Source: Streptomyces sp. SID486
GTDB taxonomy: Bacteria > Actinomycetota > Actinomycetes > Streptomycetales > Streptomycetaceae
Length of the DNA: 64,000 nucleotides
Reading direction: 5' to 3'
Assembly: GCF_009865385.1 (NCBI RefSeq)
Contig: NZ_WWJT01000788.1
Coordinates: forward strand, 1-64,000
A program made the translations under genes and the position numbers. Shown here one piece after another: positions 8,346 through 18,054 of this stretch (the first letter of the stretch is position 1; each line of letters begins with the position of its first letter). The notes beneath the pieces are model-generated. The model did no database searches, was not told the origin of the DNA, and saw only the letters and a program-made list of their open reading frames with translations.

Positions 8346-8384
8346 GGATGCCGGACGGGCTGAGCATCGGCCCGTCCGGCATCC
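8346..8384. terminator. bidirectional terminator hairpin between chitinase and glyS
   Basis: Two perfect 15-bp arms (8346-8360 and 8370-8384) enclose a 9-base loop. The hairpin lies between the convergent stops of the chitinase (8329) and glyS (8395) and can serve both. There is no T-run, as is common for Streptomyces terminators. Confidence 0.75.
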
Positions 8385-8394
8385 GGCGTGGTGA

Positions 8395-9777
8395 CTAGGC
8401 GCCGACGAGGCGCTGGGCCAGGTAGCCCTCGATCTGGTCGAGCGACACGCGCTCCTGCTTCATCGAGTCACGCTCGCGCACGGTGACCGCGTTGTCCTCG
8501 AGCGTGTCGAAGTCGACGGTCACACAGAACGGCGTACCGATCTCGTCCTGGCGGCGGTAGCGGCGGCCGATGGCACCGGCGTCGTCGAACTCGATGTTCC
8601 AGTTCTGCCGCAGCGCCTGCGCCAGCCCCTTGGCCTTGGGGGACAGCTCCGGGTTGCGGGACAGCGGGAGCACCGCGACCTTCACCGGGGCGAGGCGGTG
8701 GTCGAGCCGCAGGACGGTCCGCTTCTCCATCTTGCCCTTGGCGTTGGGCGCCTCGTCCTCGACGTAGGCGTCCAGCAGGAACGCCAGCATCGCGCGGCCG
8801 ACACCGGCCGCCGGCTCGATGACGTACGGCGTCCAGCGCTCGCCGGCCTCCTGGTCGAAGTAGGAGAGGTCCTGGCCGGAAGCCTTGGCGTGGGCACCCA
8901 GGTCGTAGTCGGTGCGGTTGGCGACACCCTCCAGCTCGCCCCACTCGCTGCCGCCGAACTGGAAGCGGTACTCGATGTCGGCGGTGCGCTTGGAGTAGTG
9001 GGAGAGCTTCTCCTTCGGGTGCTCGTACCAGCGCATGTTCTCCTCACGCAGGCCCAGGCCCCGGTACCAGTTCCAGCGCTGCTCCATCCAGTATTCCTGC
9101 CACTGCTCGTCCTCGCCGGGCTTGACGAAGAACTCCATCTCCATCTGCTCGAACTCGCGGGTGCGGAAGATGAAGTTGCCCGGCGTGATCTCGTTGCGGA
9201 ACGACTTGCCCATCTGGGCGATGCCGAACGGCGGCTTGCGGCGCGAGGTGGTCTGCACCTGGGCGAAGTTCGTGAAGATGCCCTGGGCGGTCTCGGGCCG
9301 CAGGTAGGCGACGGAGCCGGAGTCCTGGGTCGGGCCGAGGTGGGTGGAGAGCAGACCGGAGAACTGCTTGGGCTCGGTGAACTGGCCCTTGTTGCCGCAG
9401 TTGGGGCAGTTGACGTCCGCCAGGCCGTTCGCCGGGGCGTGGCCCTTCTTCTCCTCGTACGCCTCCTCCAGGTGGTCGGCGCGGAACCGCTTGTGGCACG
9501 AGGTGCACTCGGTCAGCGGGTCCGTGAAGGTGGCGACGTGGCCGGAGGCGACCCAGACCTCGGAGGCGAGGATCACGGACGAGTCGATGCCGACGACGTC
9601 CTCGCGCGACGTCACCATGTAGCGCCACCACTGGCGCTTGATGTTCTCCTTGAGCTCGACACCCAGGGGTCCGTAGTCCCAGGCGGCACGCTGTCCGCCG
9701 TAGATCTCACTGCACGGGAAAACGAAGCCACGGCGCTTGCTCAGGCTGACGATGGTGTCGATCTTGTCGGCGGCCAC
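8395..9777 (-). CDS. glyS: glycyl-tRNA synthetase, class II dimeric type
   Basis: A 460-residue enzyme that charges tRNA-Gly with glycine for translation. It is the single-chain (alpha2) type: the N-terminus [20 protein letters not shown] is diagnostic, followed by the zinc-binding Cys pairs CTSC and CPNC, the class II core LRPETAQG, and the anticodon-binding domain in the last 100 residues. GTG 9777 is the start. It is divergent from znuA. Its place next to the zinc-uptake operon is conserved in Streptomyces and fits its zinc requirement, although regulation by Zur is not evident. Confidence 0.96.
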   Translation of the reverse strand: MAADKIDTIVSLSKRRGFVFPCSEIYGGQRAAWDYGPLGVELKENIKRQWWRYMVTSREDVVGIDSSVILASEVWVASGHVATFTDPLTECTSCHKRFRADHLEEAYEEKKGHAPANGLADVNCPNCGNKGQFTEPKQFSGLLSTHLGPTQDSGSVAYLRPETAQGIFTNFAQVQTTSRRKPPFGIAQMGKSFRNEITPGNFIFRTREFEQMEMEFFVKPGEDEQWQEYWMEQRWNWYRGLGLREENMRWYEHPKEKLSHYSKRTADIEYRFQFGGSEWGELEGVANRTDYDLGAHAKASGQDLSYFDQEAGERWTPYVIEPAAGVGRAMLAFLLDAYVEDEAPNAKGKMEKRTVLRLDHRLAPVKVAVLPLSRNPELSPKAKGLAQALRQNWNIEFDDAGAIGRRYRRQDEIGTPFCVTVDFDTLEDNAVTVRERDSMKQERVSLDQIEGYLAQRLVGA

Positions 9778-9902
9778 GGTGCTCTCTTCATAACGACGAC
9801 GGGCGTGTGAAGCGAGATGCTTCCAGCGAATGATTCAGGTTACCGGCGCAGGCTCCCCCACGACCAAATCGGCCCCTGCCAAGACCACCTGATGAGCATT
9901 GT

Positions 9903-9939
9903 TGACAACGGTTTCCATGTTAGTTGAAAATGACTGTCA
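9903..9939 (+). promoter_or_regulatory. two Zur-box-like sites at the znuA promoter/start
   Basis: TGAAAATGACTGTCA (9925-9939) differs at two positions from the TGAAAATGATTTTCA form of the Streptomyces Zur box as recalled. A weaker copy, TGACAACGGTTTCCA (9903-9917), lies 22 bases upstream, on the same DNA face, and contains a good -35 hexamer TTGACA (9902-9907). The downstream box ends on the first base of the chosen ATG. This fits zinc-dependent repression by Zur, encoded at the end of the cluster. Confidence 0.65.
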
Positions 9940-10898
9940 TGAACGTACGACGACGCCTCATACCCGCCGCCGCGGTCACCGCGGTCACCGCACTCGGGAT
10001 CGGCACGCTCTCGGCCTGCTCCGGCGACACCGCGGTGGCGGCCAACACCGGCAAGTTCGACGTCGTCGCGTCGTTCTACCCCATGGCCTTCCTCGCCGAG
10101 CGGATCGGCGGGGACCACGTCCACGTCACCACGCTCACCTCCCCCGGCCAGGAACCGCACGACCTGGAGATCAGCCCCAAGCAGATCGCGTCGCTGGAGG
10201 AGTCCGACGCGGTCCTGTACCTGAAGGGCCTCCAGCCCTCCGTCGACGACGCGGTGGCCCAGTCCCCGGTCGGCACGAAGATCGACGCGGCCTCCCTGAC
10301 CACCCTGGAGCACCACGGCAACGAGGTCGGCGGCCACGCGGCCGGACACGACACCCACGAGGGCGACGAGGACGCGGGCAAGGACCCGCACATCTGGCTC
10401 GACCCCGTGCGGTACGCCCAGGTCGCCCGGGGTGTGGCCGGGGCCTTCGAGAAGGCCGACCCGAAGCACGCGGCCGACTACAGGAAGAACACCGCGAAGC
10501 TGGTCGGGGAACTGGACGCCCTGAACGCGCGGTTCGAGCGGGGGCTCGCGCACACCGGCAGCCGGGTCTTCATCACCACGCACGCCGCGTTCGGCTACCT
10601 CGCCGAGCGCTACGGCCTCACCGAGGAGGCGATCAACGGTCTCGACCCCGAGTCGGAGCCGAGCGCCGCCCGGATCAGGGACCTGGAGGGGATGGCCGAG
10701 GCGGACGGGGCCACCACCGTCTTCTACGAGACCCTGGTCAGCGACAAGACCGCCCGGACCGTCGCGGACGACGCGGGCCTGAAGACCGACGTCCTCGACC
10801 CGATCGAGGGCATCACCGACAAGTCCCGGGGCAAGGACTACATCGCGGTCCAGGAGGCCAACCTCAAGGCCCTCCGCGCAGCCCTGGGCGCCAAGTGA
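9939..10898 (+). CDS. znuA: zinc ABC transporter substrate-binding lipoprotein
   Basis: A 319-residue lipoprotein that captures Zn2+ outside the membrane and hands it to ZnuB. The signal peptide ends in a lipobox (LSAC, Cys about residue 27). The cluster A-I metal-binding fold is recognisable: EPHDLEISP with the first His ligand, a His/Asp/Glu-rich loop (HHGNEVGGHAAGHDTHEGDE) typical of zinc rather than manganese receptors, HIWLDP, and THAAFGYLAERYGL. ATG 9939 is chosen; in-frame ATG 9930 and TTG 9924 lie inside the Zur box. The gene is probably leaderless or nearly so. First gene of znuA-znuC-znuB. Confidence 0.93.
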   Translation: MNVRRRLIPAAAVTAVTALGIGTLSACSGDTAVAANTGKFDVVASFYPMAFLAERIGGDHVHVTTLTSPGQEPHDLEISPKQIASLEESDAVLYLKGLQPSVDDAVAQSPVGTKIDAASLTTLEHHGNEVGGHAAGHDTHEGDEDAGKDPHIWLDPVRYAQVARGVAGAFEKADPKHAADYRKNTAKLVGELDALNARFERGLAHTGSRVFITTHAAFGYLAERYGLTEEAINGLDPESEPSAARIRDLEGMAEADGATTVFYETLVSDKTARTVADDAGLKTDVLDPIEGITDKSRGKDYIAVQEANLKALRAALGAK

Positions 10899-10915
10899 GC
10901 GGCACGGGAGGCAAG

Positions 10916-11686
10916 ATGACCGGCGAACCCGTCATAACCCTGCGCAAGGTGACCGCCGAACTCGGCGCGCGCCCCGTCCTGCGCGGCATCGACCTGACCG
11001 TCGGCCGCGGCGAGGTCGTCGCGCTGCTGGGCGCGAACGGGTCCGGCAAGTCCACGGCGATCCGCACGATCATCGGCCAGGTGCCCGCCGGCAGCGGCAC
11101 GGTCGAGCTGTTCGGCACCCCGCGCCGGTCCTTCCGGGACTGGGCGCGCGTGGGCTACGTGCCGCAGCGCACGAGCGCCGCGGGCGGCGTCCCGGCGACG
11201 GTCACCGAGATCGTCTCCTCCGGCCGCCTCTCCCGCACCCGCTTCGGGCTCTTCCGCAAGGCCGACCGGGAAGCCGTCCGCCGGGCCCTGGAACTGGTCG
11301 GCATGGCCGACCGCGCCAAGGACTCCGTGACCGCCCTGTCCGGCGGCCAGCACCAGCGCGTGCTGATCGCCCGCGCGCTGGTCGCCGAGCCCGAACTGCT
11401 GATCATGGACGAGCCGATGGCGGGCGTCGACCTGGCCAGCCAGGAGGTGCTGGCCCGGACGCTGCGGCAGCAGGTCGAGGCCGGTACGACGGTCCTGCTG
11501 GTGCTGCACGAACTCGGCCCGCTGGAGCCGCTGATCGACCGGGCGGTCGTCCTGCGCGACGGCTGCGTCCTGCACGACGGGCCGCCCCCGCGGGCCGTCG
11601 GCCAGCACGCCCTGCCCGGCCACGACCACGTACACCCGCACGCACCCGCGGGCGCCGAACCGATCCGCACGGGACTGCTGAGCTGA
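10916..11686 (+). CDS. znuC: zinc ABC transporter ATP-binding protein
   Basis: A 256-residue ABC ATPase that powers zinc import. Walker A is GANGSGKS (about 39-46), the signature LSGGQ and Walker B LLIMDEP follow, and the C-terminus is His-rich (HALPGHDHVHPH), which may bind or sense zinc. The start ATG 10916 follows GGGAGG at about five bases. It ends with TGA overlapping the next ATG by one base, so translation of znuB is likely coupled. Confidence 0.93.
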   Translation: MTGEPVITLRKVTAELGARPVLRGIDLTVGRGEVVALLGANGSGKSTAIRTIIGQVPAGSGTVELFGTPRRSFRDWARVGYVPQRTSAAGGVPATVTEIVSSGRLSRTRFGLFRKADREAVRRALELVGMADRAKDSVTALSGGQHQRVLIARALVAEPELLIMDEPMAGVDLASQEVLARTLRQQVEAGTTVLLVLHELGPLEPLIDRAVVLRDGCVLHDGPPPRAVGQHALPGHDHVHPHAPAGAEPIRTGLLS

Positions 11687-12588
11687 TGGACTTCCTGAAC
11701 TACGAATTCATGCAGCGGGCGCTCCTGGCGGCCGTCCTGGTCGGCATCACCGCGCCCGCGGTCGGCATCTACCTGGTCCAGCGCCGCCAGGCCCTGATGG
11801 GCGACGGCATCGGACACGTGGCCATGACCGGCGTCGGCCTCGGCTTCCTGCTCTCCACCTCCCCCGTGTGGATGGCGACGGCCGTCTCCGTCCTCGGCGC
11901 GGTCCTGATGGAGCTGATCCGCTGGTACGGCAGGACGCGCGGCGACATCGCCCTCGCCATGCTGTTCTACGGCGGCATGGCCGGCGGTGTGATGCTGATC
12001 AACCTCGCGCCGGGCGGCTCCAACGCCAACCTGACCTCGTACCTGTTCGGCTCGCTGTCGACGGTGTCCCCGTCCGACGTGACGGCCATCTGCGTCCTGG
12101 CCGCCTTCGTCCTGCTGGTCACGCTGGGCCTGCGCCGCCAGTTGTTCGCGGTCAGCCAGGACGAGGAGTTCGCGCGGGTCACCGGGCTGCCGGTACGCGC
12201 CCTGAACCTGCTGACGGCGGTCACCGCGGCCGTGACCGTGACGGTCGCCATGCGGGTCGTCGGCCTGCTGCTGGTGTCCGCGCTGATGGTCGTGCCGGTG
12301 GCGGCGGCTCAGCAGCTCACCCGGAGTTTCACCGTCACCTTCGTGATCGCCGTGGCGATCGGTGTGGCCGTGACCGTCAGCGGCACGATCACCTCCTACT
12401 ACCAGGACGTCCCGCCGGGCGCCACGATCGTCCTGTTCACCATCGCCGGGTTCATCGCGCTGACCGCGCTGGCCACCCCGCTGGCCCGGCGGCGCGCCCG
12501 TGCGGCGGCAGCGGAACCGGTCGCCGGAGACCCGGCGGAGTGCTCGATCCCGGCCGCCCGGGAGGCCGGCGAGGAGATCGGCGTCTGA
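11686..12588 (+). CDS. znuB: zinc ABC transporter permease
   Basis: A 300-residue membrane permease of the ABC-3 family with about eight transmembrane helices, forming the zinc channel with ZnuC. Family sequences such as QRRQALMGDGIGHVAMTGVGLG near the N-terminus and LRRQLFAVSQDEEFARVTGLPV in the middle are present. It starts at ATG 11686 overlapping the znuC stop, and the zur gene follows after 58 bases. Confidence 0.93.
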   Translation: MDFLNYEFMQRALLAAVLVGITAPAVGIYLVQRRQALMGDGIGHVAMTGVGLGFLLSTSPVWMATAVSVLGAVLMELIRWYGRTRGDIALAMLFYGGMAGGVMLINLAPGGSNANLTSYLFGSLSTVSPSDVTAICVLAAFVLLVTLGLRRQLFAVSQDEEFARVTGLPVRALNLLTAVTAAVTVTVAMRVVGLLLVSALMVVPVAAAQQLTRSFTVTFVIAVAIGVAVTVSGTITSYYQDVPPGATIVLFTIAGFIALTALATPLARRRARAAAAEPVAGDPAECSIPAAREAGEEIGV

Positions 12589-12646
12589 CCGCGGACGAGC
12601 CGGGCTGGCACAATGGCCCGGCAGACGCCAGACGTGAGGAGGAACG

Positions 12647-13063
12647 GTGACGACCGCTGGACCGCCCGTGAAGGGCCGCGCGACCCGCCAGCGTGCAGCC
12701 GTGGCGGCGGCCCTGGACGAGGTCGACGAGTTCCGCAGCGCCCAGGACCTGCACGACATGCTCAAGCACAAGGGCGACTCCGTCGGTCTGACCACGGTCT
12801 ACCGCACCCTCCAGTCCCTCGCCGAGGCCGGCGAGGTCGACGTCCTGCGCACCTCCGACGGCGAGTCGGTCTACCGCCGCTGCTCCACCGGTGAACACCA
12901 CCACCACCTGGTCTGCCGCACCTGCGGCAGGGCGGTCGAGGTGGAGGGCCCCGCGGTGGAGAAGTGGGCGGAGGCGATCGCCGCCGAGCACGGTTACGTC
13001 AACGTGGCCCACACGGTGGAGATCTTCGGCACGTGCGCCGAGTGCGCCTCCGCCGTGGGCTGA
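12647..13063 (+). CDS. zur: zinc uptake regulator, Fur family
   Basis: A 138-residue Fur-family repressor that binds DNA when loaded with zinc. The winged-helix region (TRQRAAVAAALDEVDEFRSAQDLH to TTVYRTLQSLAEAGEVD) is followed by the metal-binding HHHH segment and the structural zinc Cys pairs CRTC and CAEC. GTG 12647 has a strong AGGAGG seven bases upstream. It is the last gene of the zinc cluster; the Zur-like boxes before znuA are its expected targets. A 10-bp hairpin follows. Confidence 0.94.
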   Translation: MTTAGPPVKGRATRQRAAVAAALDEVDEFRSAQDLHDMLKHKGDSVGLTTVYRTLQSLAEAGEVDVLRTSDGESVYRRCSTGEHHHHLVCRTCGRAVEVEGPAVEKWAEAIAAEHGYVNVAHTVEIFGTCAECASAVG

Positions 13064-13080
13064 GGCTCGGACGCGGGTGA

Positions 13081-13107
13081 GGCTGCGGTCCAGGATCGAC
13101 CGCAGCC
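13081..13107 (+). terminator. terminator hairpin after zur
   Basis: GGCTGCGGTC (13081-13090) and GACCGCAGCC (13098-13107) are perfect 10-bp arms around a 7-base loop, 17 bases after the zur stop codon. A second palindrome, CGGCCGCGG/CCGCGGCCG (13185-13207), overlaps the stop codon of the convergent phosphatase gene. Confidence 0.65.
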
Positions 13108-13194
13108 GGCCGGCGTCCGCCGCGTCGCTCCGCGGCGTACCGCTTCGTGGCCGTGGCCGTGAGGCGGGATCGTACAGCCGTCCCCGGCCGCGGA

Positions 13195-14520
13195 TCAGCC
13201 GCGGCCGAAGCAGCGCTCCAGCTCGTCCAGGTCGTAGAACGCGCTGCCCTTCGTGACCGGGTGGCAGTCCGCCTTGAACGCCGTCTCCTTCTCGTCGTAG
13301 AGCATGCGGACCAGGCGGCGGTCGCCCTTGCCGAACACGTCCCACTGGATGTTCGCGCCCAGCGGGGCCACGGAGGCGCCGCGCCAGGGATTGCCGGCGT
13401 ACGTGTACGGCTCACCCGGCGTCGCCGGTTCCGTGCTGCCCGGCAGCCCCATCAGCGCGGCCAGCGGGATGATCTCCTCGGCGTGGGTGAACCGCAGCTC
13501 GGCACCGAGGTCACCGGTACCGGCGTGCGCGTCCTCGGCCTTGCGGAAGAAGTCGTCGAGGAGGACACCGGCCATCTTGTAGGTGATGTCGCTGCCGGCG
13601 AACCCGGGGCCCTTCTCGTAGAAGTCCTCGGCGTCGGAGAGGTAGCCGAACCAGGCCGCGTCCGCGCGGGAGACGTAGCGCTCCATGCCCCAGCCCCTGC
13701 CGTCCGGGCTCTCCTCGCTCATCGCCGGGGCGATGGCGTACAGGTCGTAGACGGCCCGTGCGGCGCCGACCTGGTCGGTGATCTGCGCGACGAAGGAGTC
13801 CTCGAAGATCTTGCGCAGCACGCTGCGGGCGGCCTTGCGGGTCCTCGGCTGACCGGTGATGCCGCTCAGGGTGTCCTTCAGGCGCTGGTCGTTCGCTATG
13901 TAGTCCCGGTAGGCGGCGCCGCCCGCGGCCTTGTGGAAGTACAGCAGGTCCTTGTCGGTGCGGGCCGGGCCGATCAGCGGCTGGAGCCCGGGCTCGGCGG
14001 CGGCGAGGGCGTCCGCGAAGACGGTGCCGCTGTCCACGGCGCGCCCCTGCCCGGAGCTGACGACGTCGACCCTCTCCCCGCGGTCGGCGATCCGGGCGAA
14101 CAGCGACGGCAGCCGCCGCTCCATGCGCACGGCCGCGTCCGCCAGCTCCCGCCGGCCCCGCCCGCTGAGGTTGCCGTAGCCGGTCTTCGCCATGGCGGCC
14201 CGCAGGGCGCGCACCTTCGGCCCGAACGCGCGGCCCCGGCGGGTCAGCAGGCCCTCGGCCTCGGCCTTGTCCCACAGGGCGAGGATCAGGTCCGCGTCCT
14301 CGCTGTCGGTGGCCGCCCGGGACCCGTGCCGGGAGACGTTCTCGGTGAAGACCGGGACGAAACCGGCCGGGGCCTGCTGGTAGCCGTGCGGATTCCGCCC
14401 GGGCTCGTACGGCGCCTTCGTGCCGTAGCTCTCGCGGTGCGCGGGCCCGTCGGCGGCGTGCGCGGGCAGCGCGGTGAGCAGCAGGGCGCCGAGGGCGATG
14501 ACGGGGAAGAGACGTCTCAT
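13195..14520 (-). CDS. secreted histidine-type phosphatase (MINPP/phytase-like)
   Basis: A 441-residue exported enzyme of the histidine acid phosphatase clan, which removes phosphate from esters such as inositol phosphates. A signal peptide (MRRLFPVIALGALLLTALPAHA) is followed by the catalytic RHGSRA motif at 64-69, with His as the phospho-acceptor. Near the C-terminus is HAEE, the MINPP-type variant of the His-Asp proton donor motif. ATG 14520 fits the signal peptide. The true substrate is uncertain. It lies 40 bases after uppS on the same strand. Confidence 0.85.
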   Translation of the reverse strand: MRRLFPVIALGALLLTALPAHAADGPAHRESYGTKAPYEPGRNPHGYQQAPAGFVPVFTENVSRHGSRAATDSEDADLILALWDKAEAEGLLTRRGRAFGPKVRALRAAMAKTGYGNLSGRGRRELADAAVRMERRLPSLFARIADRGERVDVVSSGQGRAVDSGTVFADALAAAEPGLQPLIGPARTDKDLLYFHKAAGGAAYRDYIANDQRLKDTLSGITGQPRTRKAARSVLRKIFEDSFVAQITDQVGAARAVYDLYAIAPAMSEESPDGRGWGMERYVSRADAAWFGYLSDAEDFYEKGPGFAGSDITYKMAGVLLDDFFRKAEDAHAGTGDLGAELRFTHAEEIIPLAALMGLPGSTEPATPGEPYTYAGNPWRGASVAPLGANIQWDVFGKGDRRLVRMLYDEKETAFKADCHPVTKGSAFYDLDELERCFGRG

Positions 14521-14560
14521 GAGTCCCGCATCCTCGGCGGCCCGCGTGAACGGAGGACGG

Positions 14561-15409
14561 CTACGAGGTGGCGTCACCCTTCATGGCGGCTTCCATGGCG
14601 ATCAGTTCCTCGTTCGGCACGGCTCCGCCGAAGCGCCGGTCCCGGGAGGCGAACTCCATGCAGGCCCGCCACAGGTCACGGCGGTCGAAGTCGGGCCACA
14701 GCACGTCCTGGAAGACCATCTCGGCGTAAGCGCTCTGCCAGAGCAGGTAGTTGGAGGTGCGCTGCTCGCCGCTCGGGCGCAGGAACAGGTCCACGTCCGG
14801 CATGTCCGGGTAGTACAGGTACTTCTGGACCGTCTTCTCGCTGACCTTCGACGGGTCGAGCCGGCCCGCCTTCACGTCCTCCGCGATGGCCTGCGCCGCG
14901 TCGGCGATCTCGGCGCGCCCGCCGTAGTTCATGCAGAAGTACAGGGTGAGCAGGTCGTTGTCCTTGGTCTGTTCCTGGGCGACCTGGAGTTCCTTGGCGA
15001 CCGACTTCCACAGCTTGGGCATGCGCCCCACCCAGCGCACCCGGATGCCGAGCGCGTCGAGCTGGTCGCGGGTCCTGCGGATGAAGTCACGGTTGAAGTT
15101 CATCAGGAAGCGGACCTCGTCGGGCGACCGCTTCCAGTTCTCGGTGGAGAAGGCGTACAGCGAGATGTTGCGCACGCCGACCTCGATCGAGCCCTGGAGC
15201 ACGTCCAGCACCCGCTCGGCGCCGACCTTGTGGCCCTCCGTGCGCGGCAGACCGCGCTCCTTGGCCCACCGGCCGTTGCCGTCCATGACGATCGCGACGT
15301 GGTTCGGCACCAGCTCGCCCGGGAGCTTGGGTGCGCGGGCACCGGACGGATGCGGCTCCGGCGCCCTGTACTCGCGCCGCTGGCGCCCCAGGATCCCGCG
15401 TACGACCAT
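14561..15409 (-). CDS. uppS: isoprenyl (undecaprenyl/decaprenyl) diphosphate synthase
   Basis: A 282-residue cis-prenyltransferase that builds the long-chain prenyl diphosphate used as lipid carrier in cell-wall synthesis. The diagnostic [16 protein letters not shown] carries the catalytic Asp, and the C-terminal [20 protein letters not shown] and WPDF complete the active site. ATG 15409 is chosen for its AAGG and its fit to the family start. It lies 26 bases downstream of recO, an order conserved in Streptomyces. Confidence 0.95.
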   Translation of the reverse strand: MVVRGILGRQRREYRAPEPHPSGARAPKLPGELVPNHVAIVMDGNGRWAKERGLPRTEGHKVGAERVLDVLQGSIEVGVRNISLYAFSTENWKRSPDEVRFLMNFNRDFIRRTRDQLDALGIRVRWVGRMPKLWKSVAKELQVAQEQTKDNDLLTLYFCMNYGGRAEIADAAQAIAEDVKAGRLDPSKVSEKTVQKYLYYPDMPDVDLFLRPSGEQRTSNYLLWQSAYAEMVFQDVLWPDFDRRDLWRACMEFASRDRRFGGAVPNEELIAMEAAMKGDATS

Positions 15410-15435
15410 GTCCTTCTCGTCTCCTCGACCGTGAA

Positions 15436-16182
15436 CTACTTCTCTACGTACCTGAGGGAGCGCAGCCCGCGCTCCAGGTGCCAGTGCAGGTAGGCGGACA
15501 CCAGCCCGCTGCCCTCGCGGACGTACCGTGCCTCGCAGGCGTCCGCCGTCTCCCAGTCTCCCGTAAGCAGCGCACCCAGCAGTACCAGAGTCTGCGGGGA
15601 CGGTACGACGCTGCCCGCCACCCGGCAGTCGGTGCAGACGGAGCCGCCGGAGGCGACCGAGAAGAAGCGGTTCGGGCCGGGCATCCCGCACTTCGCGCAG
15701 TCGGTGAAGCTGGGCGCGTAGCCGTTGACGGCCAGGGAGCGCAGCAGGAACGCGTCGAGGACGAGATGGGGGGCGTGCTCCCCCCGGGCGAGCGTCCGCA
15801 GCCCGCCGACCAGCAGCAGGTACTGCTGGACGGCCGGCTCGCCCTCGTGGTCCGTGAACCGCTCGGCCGTCTCCAGCATGGCCGTCCCGGCGGTGTACCG
15901 GGCGTAGTCGGTGACGATCCCGCCGCCGTACGGAGCGATCGTCTCGCTCTGCGTGCACAGCGGCAGCCCGCGCCCGACCAGCTCGCTCCCGCGCGCGAAG
16001 AACTGCACGTCGACGTGGGAGAACGGCTCCAGCCGGGCTCCGAACTTCGACTTGGTGCGCCGCACGCCGCGCGCCACGGCCCGCACCCGCCCGTGACCGC
16101 GCGTGAGCAGCGTGATGATCCGGTCCGCCTCGCCCAGCTTCTGGGTGCGCAGCACGATGCCGTCGTCGCGGAACAGACTCAT
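15436..16182 (-). CDS. recO: DNA repair protein RecO
   Basis: A 248-residue recombination mediator of the RecFOR pathway that helps load RecA on SSB-coated DNA. The N-terminal OB-fold start ([22 protein letters not shown]) is diagnostic. A four-Cys zinc site (CAKC and CTDC) is present in the C-terminal half. ATG 16182 gives the family start; an ATG three codons upstream is possible. Probably co-transcribed with uppS. Confidence 0.94.
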   Translation of the reverse strand: MSLFRDDGIVLRTQKLGEADRIITLLTRGHGRVRAVARGVRRTKSKFGARLEPFSHVDVQFFARGSELVGRGLPLCTQSETIAPYGGGIVTDYARYTAGTAMLETAERFTDHEGEPAVQQYLLLVGGLRTLARGEHAPHLVLDAFLLRSLAVNGYAPSFTDCAKCGMPGPNRFFSVASGGSVCTDCRVAGSVVPSPQTLVLLGALLTGDWETADACEARYVREGSGLVSAYLHWHLERGLRSLRYVEK

Positions 16183-16319
16183 GCCCACCATTCTCGCCCA
16201 TGGCGCCGAGTGGCCGGGCTCACCTGCCGCCGCCGGGGCACCCCGCCCCGGGCTGCGGGCGCTGCGGGCTCCCGGCACCGACGGCGTCCCGCTCCCCTAC
16301 GCCATTCGTGTGCGCTGTC

Positions 16320-16348
16320 TTGACCGCCCCCACGGCCCCTCCTATGGT
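16320..16348 (+). promoter_or_regulatory. sigma-70-type promoter of the ABC importer operon
   Basis: TTGACC (16320-16325) and TATGGT (16343-16348) are separated by exactly 17 bases, close to the vegetative (HrdB-type) consensus. They lie about 80 bases before the binding-protein start. A short repeat GGACGTAGGACGTAGGACGTC follows the -10 box, in the expected 5' leader. Confidence 0.55.
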
Positions 16349-16427
16349 CGCGCTACCGACCGGACGTAGGACGTAGGACGTCGTACCTCACCTCCCACCC
16401 CTCCCCCACCCACCTGCTGGAGGATCC

Positions 16428-18050
16428 GTGCGCGACGACGTGAACCCCGACGTACCGGCACCGCGCCGCCGGTCGTTGCTGAAGGGCGCGGGAGCGCTGG
16501 GGGCCGGCGCGCTGCTGGCGGGCTGTTCGACCGGGCCGGAGTCGACCAACGAGACCGGCGGCGGGGGCAGCGGCAAGGACCGCACGCTGACCGCCGTCAT
16601 CGGCTACGGCAACGACGGCAGCTGGGACCCGACCCAGACGGCGTCGGCGTTCGCGATGGCCGCGAACAACCACATCTACGAGGGGCTGCTGGACACCGAC
16701 CCGATCACCCGGGCGCCGTACCCCGCGCTGGCCACCGAGGTGCCGAAGGACCCGGGCGCCACCCGCTGGCGGTTCACCCTGCGCCCCGGCGCGACCTTCC
16801 ACGACGGCGAGCCGGTGACCGCCGACGACGTCGTGTTCGTCTTCGACCGGATCCTGGACCCGAAGACCCAGACCCTCGCCAAGGGCTTCTTCGCCCCCTG
16901 GCTGGACTCGGTGCGCAAGGCCGACGCGCGCACCGTGGAACTGGTGCTGAAGTTCCCCTTCCCGGACGGGCTCTCGCGGCTCACGCTGGCCAAGGTCATG
17001 CCGAAGCACGTCTATTCGCGGCCCGGCGCCTGGGACGACGCGATCAAGGGGCTGGCCGTGGGCTCGGGGCCGTACCGGCAGACCGCGCACCACCCCAAGT
17101 CGAACACCACCTTCGAGGCGTTCGCCGGCTACAACGGCCCCCGCAGGCCCGCCTTCCGCCGGATGAACTGGCTGACGATAGTGGACGCCGCCCCGCGCGT
17201 CGCCAAGATCTCCGGGACCGGCGCGGGCGCGCAGATCGCCGACAACATCCCCTACGCCAACATCGCGCGGCTGGAGCAGGGCGGCCTGAAGGTGGCCGGC
17301 GGCGCCGGGATGAACAACCTCTTCCTGATGTTCAACACCCGGCACAAGCCCTTCGACGACGTCCGGGTGCGGCAGGCCCTGCACTACGCCATCGACACGG
17401 AGAAGATGGTGCAGGTCGCGCTGAAGGGGCACGGCAAGCCCGCGTCCTCGTTCCTCGACGAGGGCAACCCCGGCTACCGGCGGGCCGCGACCGTCTACGA
17501 CCACGACCCCGACAGGGCCAGGGCGCTGCTCAGGGCCGCCGGGGTGAAGGATCTGAAGATCGAGATCCTGGCGGTCAACGTCAGCTGGATCGTGGACTGT
17601 CTGCCGACCGTCAAGTCCTCCTGGGACGCGATCGGCGTGGAGACCACGCTGGCACCGCAGGAGACCACGGCCGTGTTCACCAAGATGGACCAGAAGCAGG
17701 ACTACCAGGTGGTGGCGGCGGCCTCCAACCCGAACCAGTTCGGACTCGACGCCGACCTGATCATGCACTACAACTACGGCCCCGAGAACCTGTGGATGCA
17801 GTACACGCGGTGGGCCGGCGACCCGGTCGCCAGGCAGCTCTTCAAGGACATGGACCGGGCGACCCGGGAACCGGATCCCGCGAAGAAGAGGACGATGGTC
17901 CAGGACTACGTCGACGTCGTCGCCGAGCAGGCCGTGCTCTACCCGGTCGTCCACAACGAGCTGATGACCGCCTGGGACGCGCGCAAGCTCAGCGGGATAA
18001 GGGCGCAGCCCTACCCGGGCGTCAACCTCCTGCAAGCCCGCTGGATCTGA
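16428..18050 (+). CDS. peptide-type ABC transporter substrate-binding lipoprotein (SBP family 5)
   Basis: A 540-residue extracellular receptor of the dipeptide/oligopeptide/nickel class. The N-terminus carries a twin-arginine motif (RRRSLLKG) and a lipobox (LLAGC, Cys about 37), so it is likely exported folded by Tat and then lipidated. The SBP5 core follows (YEGLLDTDPITRAPYPALA, FHDGEPVTADDVVF, VRQALHYAIDTEKMV). GTG 16428 has GGAGG six bases upstream. First gene of a four-gene importer operon that ends with a DapA-family enzyme. Ligand unknown. Confidence 0.9.
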   Translation: MRDDVNPDVPAPRRRSLLKGAGALGAGALLAGCSTGPESTNETGGGGSGKDRTLTAVIGYGNDGSWDPTQTASAFAMAANNHIYEGLLDTDPITRAPYPALATEVPKDPGATRWRFTLRPGATFHDGEPVTADDVVFVFDRILDPKTQTLAKGFFAPWLDSVRKADARTVELVLKFPFPDGLSRLTLAKVMPKHVYSRPGAWDDAIKGLAVGSGPYRQTAHHPKSNTTFEAFAGYNGPRRPAFRRMNWLTIVDAAPRVAKISGTGAGAQIADNIPYANIARLEQGGLKVAGGAGMNNLFLMFNTRHKPFDDVRVRQALHYAIDTEKMVQVALKGHGKPASSFLDEGNPGYRRAATVYDHDPDRARALLRAAGVKDLKIEILAVNVSWIVDCLPTVKSSWDAIGVETTLAPQETTAVFTKMDQKQDYQVVAAASNPNQFGLDADLIMHYNYGPENLWMQYTRWAGDPVARQLFKDMDRATREPDPAKKRTMVQDYVDVVAEQAVLYPVVHNELMTAWDARKLSGIRAQPYPGVNLLQARWI

Positions 18051-18054
18051 CGGC

